63,615 bases of DNA, taken from Myxococcales bacterium UBA5297 (lineage in GTDB: Bacteria > Myxococcota > Myxococcia > Myxococcales > UBA5297). This document shows positions 24,476 to 31,538 of this stretch, piece by piece. The stretch is taken from assembly GCA_002408385.1 (NCBI GenBank), contig DHSB01000004.1, positions 1 through 63,615 on the forward strand, in the 5' to 3' direction. Made by a program: the position numbers and the translations under genes. Numbering within the stretch: position 1 is the first letter of the stretch; each line of letters begins with the position of its first letter. Below the pieces are notes generated by a model. It was not told the origin of the DNA. It did no database searches and was given only the letters and a program-made list of their open reading frames with translations.

Positions 24476-25701
24476 ATGAGGCTCCTTCTGCGCCTCGCCT
24501 GGCGCAACATCTGGCGGCAGCCGCGCCGCACCCTGCTCACGGTGACGGCGATTGCCGTCGGATGCGCCTTCTGCATGGCGGCCATCGCCCTGGGCGACGG
24601 GATGTTCGCCGACGGGTTCAAGATCCTGGTGCGCCAGAGCCTCGGCCACGTGCAGGTCCACGCGCCGAAGTACCCGAAGCAGCGCTCGCTGCACGAGTCG
24701 ATGGACGAGCGGTCGTCGCCGAGCTCGACAGGCTTGCGGACGCGGCAGGGGTGAGCGGACGGGCCCATGGCTTCGCGTTGCTCGGCGCCGGCGACAAGTC
24801 GGCCGGCGGCCAGCTCCTCGGCGTCGATCCGGCGCGCGAGCCGCGGGTGACGCTGCTGCACGAGAAGCTCGTCGAAGGTGAGTACCTGGGCGAGAGGCCG
24901 GAGAAGAAGATCCTCCTCGGAGCCGGGCTCGCGCGGTCGCTGGAGGCCGGCGTCGGCGACGAGCTCGTCGTGGTCACCCAGGCGGCCGACGGCTCGATGG
25001 GCAACGCGCTGTTTCGCGTGGGCGGAGTCCTCAAGACCGGCTCGGTCGCCACCGACCGCTCGGGCGCGCTCGTCCACCTTCGCGACCTGCAGGAGCTGCT
25101 CGTCCTCGAGGGCCGGGTCCACGAGGTCGCCCTGCTTGCCAAGACCCGCGACGGAGCCCCCTCGCTCGCCTCCGATGCGGAGCGGACGCTCGAGGGGCGC
25201 GGCCTGCTGGTCCGCACCTGGGCGCAGGTCAACCCCGAGCTCGCCAAGATGCTCGAGCTGCAGTCGGTGGGCAGTTGGATCATCCTCTTCATCGTCTTCT
25301 CGGTTGCCTCGCTCGGGGTCCTCAACACGATGCTCATGTCGGTCCTCGAGCGGACCAAGGAGCTCGGCGTGCTGCGCGCTCTCGGCCTGCGGCCACGCCA
25401 GGTCGTCGCGCTCGTGCTGTGCGAATCGGCGCTCCTCGCCTGCGTCGCTGCCGTCGTCGGAACGGGGCTCGGGTTGCTCGCCGACGGCTACCTCGTCACC
25501 TACGGCTTGGATCTGACGCGGTTCATCGGCGACTTCAGCTTTGGCGGCATCGCCTTCGGCCCGGTGCTGCGCGGCGAGGTGCGGCTCGACCGGATTGTCG
25601 CCACGGTCGTCGGCCTCTTCGCGGTCACGCTCATCGCCTCGGTCTGGCCGGCCCTTCGCGCGGGGCGGCTGCGGCCGGTCGAAGCCATGAGGCAAGAGTA
25701 G
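24476..25701 (+). pseudogene. FtsX/MacB-type ABC permease with internal frameshift
   Basis: Starting at ATG 24476 (AAGAGGTGA upstream), the frame gives MRLLLRLAWRNIWRQPRRTL, a first membrane helix and periplasmic sequence down to about 24705, then runs into nonsense. From about 24710 the frame one base earlier continues VVAELDRLADAAG and the rest of a normal permease: periplasmic MacB-like domain, then three C-terminal helices including LGVLNTMLMSVLERTKELGV and the end LRPVEAMRQE. One base missing, or two extra, within 24700-24712 joins the two parts into about 408 residues. As written the gene is broken; because every neighbour is intact, a sequencing or assembly error is as likely as real inactivation. 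Confidence 0.8.
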
Positions 25702-25706
25702 AAGAC

Positions 25707-26936
25707 ATGCTGATCCTGCGAATGGCGCTGCGCAATCTGCGCCGAAACCTGCGCCGCACCCTGATCACCGGCCTCGCCATCGGGTTCGGGCTCGCGCTGC
25801 TCGTCGTCTCGAGCGGCATCGCTGACGGGGTGCATGCGCAGATGATCCGCTCGGGGGTGAGCGCGATGGCCGGTCACCTCGTCGTCCAGGGCCGCGGCTG
25901 GCAAGAGCAGCGCGAGCCGAGCATCGTCGTTCCGCAGAGCCCCCAGGTGCGCGCGCAGCTCGAGCGGCTCGTGCCCGAGGCGACGGTGGTCCCGCGGGTC
26001 TTCCTGCAAGGGCTCCTCACCTCGCCGCAGGGCTCGGCGGGCGTCTCGCTCAGCGCGGTCGTCCCCGAGCTGGAGGCCCGGGTCGAGGACCTGCACGAGA
26101 AGGTAGTCGAGGGCGCCTATCTCGACGGGAACCCGCAGGGCCTGGTGCTGGGCCAGACGCTCGCCGAGACGCTCGCGGTCGGGGTCGGCGACAAGGTCGT
26201 GCTCATGGCCCAGAGCAAGGGCGACCTCGAGAGCCGGCTGCTGCGGGTCCAGGGGATCTTCAAGGCCGGTATCGACGAGATCGACGGCTTCTACGGGCAG
26301 ATCCCCGTGCAGACGGCCCAAGACCTGCTCGGCCTGGGCGGGGAGGTAACACAGCTCTCGGTCCACCTTGGCAGCGACCGCGACGCCGGGCTGGTTCTCG
26401 AGACGGTGCGCGCCGCGCTCGCCGACAGGCGCATCGAGGTGCTCGCCTGGCAAGAGGCGTTGCCCGACCTGAGCCAGTGGATTGCGCTCGATGACGCGGC
26501 GCTCTACGCCTTCATCCTGGCCATCGCGCTCATCGTCGTCATCGGCATCACCAACACCGTCTCGATGTCGGTCTTCGAGCGGATACACGAGCTCGGCGTA
26601 CTGCTCGCGGTGGGGATGCACCCGCTGCGTTTGGCGCTGATGGTGCTCGCCGAGGCGCTGCTCCTGGGAGGCTTCGCGGTCGCCGGAGGCGTCGCCGTCG
26701 GACTGCTTCTCAACTGGCCGCTCGAGGTCTGGGGGCTCGACTACGGCGCCTTCACCGGCGGCGGCTCGATGGAGGCCGCGGGCGTCGTCTTCGAGATGCA
26801 GCAATACTCCGACCTGTCGCTGGCCAAGGTTGCGCTCTTCGCCGCCCTCACCCTGGCGATGACCGTGCTTGCCGCGGTCTATCCCGCGGTCAAGGCAGCA
26901 CGGCTGCGGCCCATCCGCTGCCTGCATCAACGATAG
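25707..26936 (+). CDS. FtsX/MacB-type ABC permease, second subunit
   Basis: A 409-residue inner-membrane permease with the LolC/E-MacB topology: helix 1 (about 18-40, after LRMALRNLRRNLRRTLITG), a large periplasmic domain (about 45-265), then three helices, including ITNTVSMSVFERIHELGVLLAVG, the FtsX-domain cytoplasmic coupling region. It ends YPAVKAARLRPIRCLHQR. It is intact and lies five bases after the first permease. A heterodimer with that protein, as in LolCE, is the likely arrangement. Confidence 0.9.
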   Translation: MLILRMALRNLRRNLRRTLITGLAIGFGLALLVVSSGIADGVHAQMIRSGVSAMAGHLVVQGRGWQEQREPSIVVPQSPQVRAQLERLVPEATVVPRVFLQGLLTSPQGSAGVSLSAVVPELEARVEDLHEKVVEGAYLDGNPQGLVLGQTLAETLAVGVGDKVVLMAQSKGDLESRLLRVQGIFKAGIDEIDGFYGQIPVQTAQDLLGLGGEVTQLSVHLGSDRDAGLVLETVRAALADRRIEVLAWQEALPDLSQWIALDDAALYAFILAIALIVVIGITNTVSMSVFERIHELGVLLAVGMHPLRLALMVLAEALLLGGFAVAGGVAVGLLLNWPLEVWGLDYGAFTGGGSMEAAGVVFEMQQYSDLSLAKVALFAALTLAMTVLAAVYPAVKAARLRPIRCLHQR

Positions 26937-26949
26937 CCAAGGAGTGCCG

Positions 26950-27633
26950 ATGTCCACCGTCGTGGTGCGAGAGCTGACCAAGCAGTACCGGCAGGGCAGC
27001 CTCACCGTCCCTGCGCTGCAGGGCGTGAGCCTGCAAATCGAGCCGGGAGAGCTCACCGCGCTGATGGGCCCCTCGGGGTCGGGCAAGACCACGCTGCTCA
27101 ACATCATCGGCGGGCTCGACGCGCCGACCTCCGGCGAGGTGATCGTCGAGGGCGTCGACCTCGCCCGGGCGAGCCCGGCCGAGGTCTCGAAGCTGCGGCT
27201 GCGCAGGCTCGGCTTCGTCTTCCAGGCCTACAACCTGATCCCGGTGTTGAGCGCCTACGAGAACACCGAGCTGGTGCTGCTGCTCCAGGGCGTGCCCGAG
27301 GCCGAGCGGCGCGAGAAGGCGATGGCGATGCTCGAGGCGGTCGGCCTCAAGGGGATGGAGAACCGCCGGCCGAACGAGCTGAGCGGCGGCCAGCAGCAAC
27401 GGGTCGCGGTGGCGCGGGCCATCGCCGCCTCCCCGGCGCTCGTGCTCGCCGACGAGCCGACCGCGAATCTCGACTCGAAGACCGGGGTCGAGCTGCTCGA
27501 GACGATGCGCCGGTTGAACGAGGAGCGGGGCGTGACCTTCGTCTTCGCGACGCACGACCCCAAGGTCATGGAGCGCGCCAGACGGGTGGTGAGGCTCGTC
27601 GACGGGCGGATCGCGGAGGACCTGAGGAAATGA
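26950..27633 (+). CDS. LolD/MacB-type ABC transporter ATP-binding protein
   Basis: A 227-residue cytoplasmic ATPase. Walker A GPSGSGKTT (about 39-47), Q-loop FVFQAYNLIPVLSAYEN, signature LSGGQQQRVAVARAI, Walker B LVLADEPT and the H-loop THD are all intact. The NLIPVLSAYENTELVL segment is typical of the LolD/MacB class, which powers extraction from the inner membrane rather than classical import. AAGGAGTGCCG precedes ATG 26950. It overlaps the next gene by ATGA. Confidence 0.93.
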   Translation: MSTVVVRELTKQYRQGSLTVPALQGVSLQIEPGELTALMGPSGSGKTTLLNIIGGLDAPTSGEVIVEGVDLARASPAEVSKLRLRRLGFVFQAYNLIPVLSAYENTELVLLLQGVPEAERREKAMAMLEAVGLKGMENRRPNELSGGQQQRVAVARAIAASPALVLADEPTANLDSKTGVELLETMRRLNEERGVTFVFATHDPKVMERARRVVRLVDGRIAEDLRK

Positions 27634-28832
27634 AGCGCCTTCTCGCCGTGGCGCCAGCCGTGCTCGCGGCCGTCTTCGGCGCAGACGCGAAGGCCATCGA
27701 GCTCTATGAGCCCGGCTTCAGCTCCGCCGAGCTCGGCGGCTCGGTGAAGTCCTGGTTCGTCGGCGGCTGGCCCGACCAGGCTCAAGGGATGCTCGACCTG
27801 CGCCTGCAGCTTCGCGGGGGCTTGGGCGAGTCGGTCTCTTGGGAGCTGCAGCCGACGCTCGCGGCGGTGGCGGGAGCGGACGCCTTCGGCCTCGCCGCGG
27901 CCGGCCTGGGCGCGACCGAACAGCCGCAGGCCGTCGATCTCTCGCGGACGCTCGCGGATGCAATGGGCCTGCAGGCGCGCGTCGATCGCGCCGCGGTGCG
28001 CCTGAGGCTCTCGAGCCTCGAGCTTACGCTGGGGCGCCAGCCGGTCTCCTTCGGCTCGACGTTCTTCTTCTCGCCCATGGACCTGATCGCGCCCTTCACC
28101 CCCATCGCCCTCGACCGCGAGCACAAGCCCGGTGTCGATGCCCTCCGAGCCGAGGCCTACTTCGGTCCGTCGGGGAAGGTGACGCTCGTCGCCGCCTATG
28201 GCGGCGGCTGGGATCTCGAGGGAGCGATGCTCGCGGCGCACGGCCAGGCGACCTTCGGTCTCTTCGATGTCGGCCTGTTGGCTGGGCTGGTGCGACGCGA
28301 GCCTGTCGTCGGCCTGGATACCGCGGGCAGCCTGGGTGGCTTCGGGTTGAGAGGGGAGGGCACTGTGACCTTCCCGCGCGAGGGCAGCGCGTTCGCGCGC
28401 GTCGCGCTGGGCGTCGACCGGCAGCTCGGCGCCGGGTTCACGGTGATGGGCGAGCTCTACCTGCAGACGCTCGGCGCGACCCGGCCGAGCGACTACCTCA
28501 CCATCGCCATGGGCGAGCGCTTCCAGCGGGGGGAGATCTGGGCCCTGGGTCGCTATTACGGCGCGTTGAGCGTGCGCTATGAGCTGCTCCCGATCCTCGG
28601 CCTGTCGCTGGCGGCCGTCGCCAACCTCGTCGATCCCAGCGTGCTCGTGACCCCATCGCTCGAGTGGTCCATCGCCGACGAGGCCGAGCTCGTTGCCGGC
28701 CTGTTCCTTCCAATGGGCGAGCGGCCCGAGAAGCTGCCGGGGCCGGACGGGACGCTGATGTTCGGTGAGCCACGCAGCGAGTTCGGGCTGTTGCCGCGCG
28801 GCGGCTACCTGGGCCTGAAGGCCTACTTCTGA
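27630..28832 (+). CDS. Outer-membrane beta-barrel protein of the export operon
   Basis: A 400-residue protein with a signal peptide (about 1-22), then a long series of alternating hydrophobic/polar strands (for example RLRLSSLELTLGRQPVSFGS), rich in Gly, Leu and aromatic residues, ending GGYLGLKAYF with the terminal Phe typical of barrels. SRTLADAMGLQARVDRAAVRL and FSPMDLIAPFTP recur in the porin-like partner of LolA-like/ABC operons. Being last in the sigma-to-barrel operon and overlapping the ATPase gene, it is probably the outer-membrane component or the substrate acceptor. Confidence 0.8.
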   Translation: MKRLLAVAPAVLAAVFGADAKAIELYEPGFSSAELGGSVKSWFVGGWPDQAQGMLDLRLQLRGGLGESVSWELQPTLAAVAGADAFGLAAAGLGATEQPQAVDLSRTLADAMGLQARVDRAAVRLRLSSLELTLGRQPVSFGSTFFFSPMDLIAPFTPIALDREHKPGVDALRAEAYFGPSGKVTLVAAYGGGWDLEGAMLAAHGQATFGLFDVGLLAGLVRREPVVGLDTAGSLGGFGLRGEGTVTFPREGSAFARVALGVDRQLGAGFTVMGELYLQTLGATRPSDYLTIAMGERFQRGEIWALGRYYGALSVRYELLPILGLSLAAVANLVDPSVLVTPSLEWSIADEAELVAGLFLPMGERPEKLPGPDGTLMFGEPRSEFGLLPRGGYLGLKAYF

Positions 28833-28967
28833 CCTCCGGTGCGGCTCCACTGGAAGGGGCAGGCCGAGTTGAAGGTCGCAAGCCTCTCGAACGGCAGCGC
28901 GTCCTTCTCCTCTCGCGCAGTGGTCGAGGGCTGCCGGCACCGGGCCCGCCCGCCTACACTTCGCTCG

Positions 28968-30053
28968 ATGAATGCACACAGCACAGGTGCCGAAAGCCGA
29001 AGGAGGCGCGCGAAACCGATAGCCCGCGGCGTGCTGCTCGCTGGGCTGGCCGCGGTGCTCTTTGGCGCCATCGCTCCGGTCGTGAAGCAGGCCTCTGCGC
29101 AGGCGGGCACCTTCGCCGCCGGGGCGCTGCTCTACCTCGGGGCCGGCCTGGCCTCTCTGGTCTCGCTCACGGTTGGCCGCGGCGGAGTCGAGGCTCCGCT
29201 GCGGCGCGGTTCGATGCCGCGGCTGGCCGCGGTGGCCCTGCTCGGTGCGGTACTGGCGCCGGCGGCGCTCGTGCTCGGATTGCGGCAGACCGACGCGGCG
29301 AGCGGCGCGCTGCTGCTCGCGCTCGAGGCGCCGTTGACCCTGCTGCTCGCGCGGCTTCTCTATCGAGAGCACGTCGGGCGCCGGGCGCTGGCGGCGATGC
29401 TGCTCATCTTCGCGGGGAGCCTGGTCCTCGGCGGCGTAGCCGGGTGGCGCGCCTCGAGCGGGGGGGCGCTGGTCGCCCTGGCGACGCTGCTCTGGGCGCT
29501 CGACAACACAGTCTCGCGCGCGCTCGCCGAGCTCGATCCGGTGTCGGTCGTGGCGGCGAAGGGGCTGATGGGCGCGCTGGCCTCGGCGTCGGTTGCCGTC
29601 GCGCTCGGCGAGTCCTGGCCCGCGCTCACTTCGACCCTCACGCTGCTCGCGGTGGGGGCGGCCGGCTTCGGCGTCAGCCTGCAGCTCTACCTGCGTGCCC
29701 AGAGGACGGTGGGCGCCGCGCGCACCGCCTCGGTCTTCGCCGCCGCGCCGTTCGTCGGCGTGCTCGCCGCGTTCGCCCTCGGCTCCCCGCCGCCGGGCGC
29801 CGCGTTCGCCGCTGCGCTGCTGCTCGTCGGGCTGGGGGTCGCGCTGCATGCCACCGAGTCGCATCGACACCTGCACCGGCACGCGGCGCTCGCGCACGAG
29901 CACGCCCATGTCCACGAAGACGGGCATCACGACCACTCGCATCCGTTCCCGGTCGTCGGGCCGCACTCGCATCCGCACGAGCACCAAGCGCTCGAGCACG
30001 AGCACGACCACGGCGAAGACACGCACCACCTGCATGCGCATCGAGGCGGGTAG
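28968..30053 (+). CDS. EamA/DMT-family transporter with His-rich C-terminal tail
   Basis: A 361-residue inner-membrane protein. About ten hydrophobic helices in two EamA halves span residues 20-295; GAIAPVVKQASAQAG and LLALEAPLTLLLARLLYREHVGRR are typical of the first half and LWALDNTVSRALAELDP of the second. From about residue 298 to the end there are 64 mostly cytoplasmic residues with 23 His plus many Glu and Asp, a strong metal-binding composition. Most EamA proteins end soon after helix ten. Metal transport, or metal sensing by the tail, is inferred. The 5' region (28839-28967) carries no gene. Confidence 0.85.
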   Translation: MNAHSTGAESRRRRAKPIARGVLLAGLAAVLFGAIAPVVKQASAQAGTFAAGALLYLGAGLASLVSLTVGRGGVEAPLRRGSMPRLAAVALLGAVLAPAALVLGLRQTDAASGALLLALEAPLTLLLARLLYREHVGRRALAAMLLIFAGSLVLGGVAGWRASSGGALVALATLLWALDNTVSRALAELDPVSVVAAKGLMGALASASVAVALGESWPALTSTLTLLAVGAAGFGVSLQLYLRAQRTVGAARTASVFAAAPFVGVLAAFALGSPPPGAAFAAALLLVGLGVALHATESHRHLHRHAALAHEHAHVHEDGHHDHSHPFPVVGPHSHPHEHQALEHEHDHGEDTHHLHAHRGG

Positions 30054-30382
30054 CGTCGTCTCCGCTCGCATCGTTCGACTGCGGCGCTGCGAACAGGGCT
30101 CAAGGATTGTCGCGAAATTACCCTAGCCTCGGCTCGCATCCCGCTCACCCCGAGCGTAGCCTCCCGAGGAACGAGGGGGGGGGAAGTCGAAGAGCCTCTC
30201 GACTTCGGCCTCGCAAGCTCGGCCTATGCTCGGGCTGACCGGCTATCGCTCGAAGGGTTCTTCGACAGATCTCCAGGGCACGGGACGAGGCGGAATGCTT
30301 GTCCGCCTGACGTAACTGGGGCCAGGGGGACGGCCGGGTGTACCATCGGCTGCACAGACTCGAACTGGACGGAGGGATCATC
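30054..30382. other. Intergenic region holding repeat B copy 2
   Basis: About 330 bases without a gene, mostly occupied by the repeat copy at 30108-30290, including a run of nine G (30175-30183). Confidence 0.45.
30108..30290 (+). repeat. Dispersed repeat family B, copy 2
   Basis: Left end TGTCGCGAAATTACCC, internal G9 run (30175-30183), inverted segment AGAGCCTCTCGACTT, and right part 30228-30265 nearly identical to copy 1. It is about 40 bases longer than copy 1 because of an internal Ser/Arg-coding-like insertion with CTCCCGAGGAAC, which is shared with copy 3. Confidence 0.7.
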
Positions 30383-30862
30383 ATGCTGCGCGTCGCCACC
30401 GCTTGTGCTGCTTCGCTTCTGTTTCTCGCTTCCCCTTCGTCGAGGGCCGAACCGGCCATCCAGAACAAGGCGACGTCGCCCAAGGACTCCGTCGCGCAGC
30501 CTGTTGCCGCGCGCCCCGCGACGCGAGACCCCTTCAAGGAGGAGATCGAGGTCGTTCTCCCGCCGCCCCCTCCGTCCTGCGGGAAGCTGTGCGAGTTCGA
30601 CCTCGACCATCTGCGCGTCGCGGCGCTGGTCACCGGGATGTCGACGCCTATCGCCGGTCTCGAAGCTCCCAACGGCAAGGTCTACGTCGTCGATCGCGGC
30701 ACGCCGGTGGGCAAGCGAGGCGGCAAGGTCGTCGAAATCAGCAACGGACGGATCGTCGTCGAGGAGCAGTGTCGCAAGGGCGGGGCGGTCGCCACCTGCC
30801 GCGTCGTCCTCGGGATACCCGAGACGAAGATGGCGCCTGAAGAGAACCTGCTTCGGCGATAA
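30383..30862 (+). CDS. PilP-like protein, orphan
   Basis: A 159-residue exported protein: signal peptide (about 1-22, ending SRAEP), a flexible Ala/Pro/Thr linker, the motif RDPFKEE (about 52-58), Pro-rich stretch, then a small beta domain with FDLDHLRVAALVTG, KVYVVDRGTPVGKRGG and GRIVVEE, which match the PilP family of type IV pilus alignment proteins. Two Cys pairs (SCGKLC and QC...TC) are unusual. GGAGGGATCATC precedes ATG 30383. No pilM, pilN, pilO or pilQ is nearby, so it is not part of a complete pilus operon here; it may serve another secretin-type machine or be a relic. Confidence 0.75.
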   Translation: MLRVATACAASLLFLASPSSRAEPAIQNKATSPKDSVAQPVAARPATRDPFKEEIEVVLPPPPPSCGKLCEFDLDHLRVAALVTGMSTPIAGLEAPNGKVYVVDRGTPVGKRGGKVVEISNGRIVVEEQCRKGGAVATCRVVLGIPETKMAPEENLLRR

Positions 30863-30991
30863 GCGCCGCATCGACCCTTTCTCTGTCGGCGACGGGGTTG
30901 CCTCGCCCCGAGACCTTGCTGGCGCGGACGTCCCGGCGGGACTGGGCGTTCTTCTCGCTCCCGGCCAGGCTCGTCCTTTCCCGAGGTGTCG

Positions 30992-31502
30992 ATGGGCCGC
31001 TTCGAGCTGACGACGCCACGCCTGGTCATCGACGAGCTGCGGGAGGAGGACTTGGCTGCTCTCGCCGAGCTGTTCGCCGACCCCGAGGCGATGCGCTACT
31101 TCCCGCATCCGTACGCGCGCGACGAGGCGCGCGAGCCCTTCGGCAGACAGCGCCGCGGCTACCGCGAACGCGGCTTCGGGCTGTGGGCGCTGCGGCTGAA
31201 GGCGACCGGCGAGTTCATCGGCGACTGCGGGCTGATGCCGGGCGCGGTCGAGGGGCGTGGAGCACGTGGATCTCGGCTGGCATCTGCTGCCGCGCCACTG
31301 GCACCACGGCTATGCGACCGAGGCGGCCCGCGAGGCTGTGCGCCACGCCTTCGAGGAGCGAGGGCTCGATCACCTCGTCTCGCTGATCCGGCCGGAGAAC
31401 GAGCCCTCGAGGCGCGTCGCCGAGTGGCTGGGAAGGCGGGCCGTAAGCGAGGCGGTGCACGCCGGGCTGAGGCACCTGGTCTACCGGCTCGATGCGAGCT
31501 GA
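30992..31502 (+). pseudogene. GNAT acetyltransferase (RimJ/RimL type) with frameshift
   Basis: ATG 30992 (GAGG upstream) opens with FELTTPRLVIDELREEDL and runs through GFGLWALRLKATGEFIGDCGL. After the G4 run 31252-31255 the frame must change; the other frame gives VDLGWHLLPRHWHHGYATEAA, the acetyl-CoA-binding region, and ends VYRLDAS at 31502. Deleting one G restores a normal protein of about 169 residues. As read, the gene is interrupted before the CoA-binding motif. Homopolymer error and true mutation cannot be told apart. Relatives acetylate protein N-termini or small molecules. Confidence 0.8.
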
Positions 31503-31538
31503 GGGATTGTGCGGTCTCCACGAGAGATGGGCGACCGG

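Noticed and set aside
27255..30071. A 938-codon minus-strand frame across the ABC ATPase, barrel and EamA genes
   Set aside because: All three plus-strand genes have clear motifs; the minus-strand product is Arg/Glu/Gln-rich low-complexity and unsupported.
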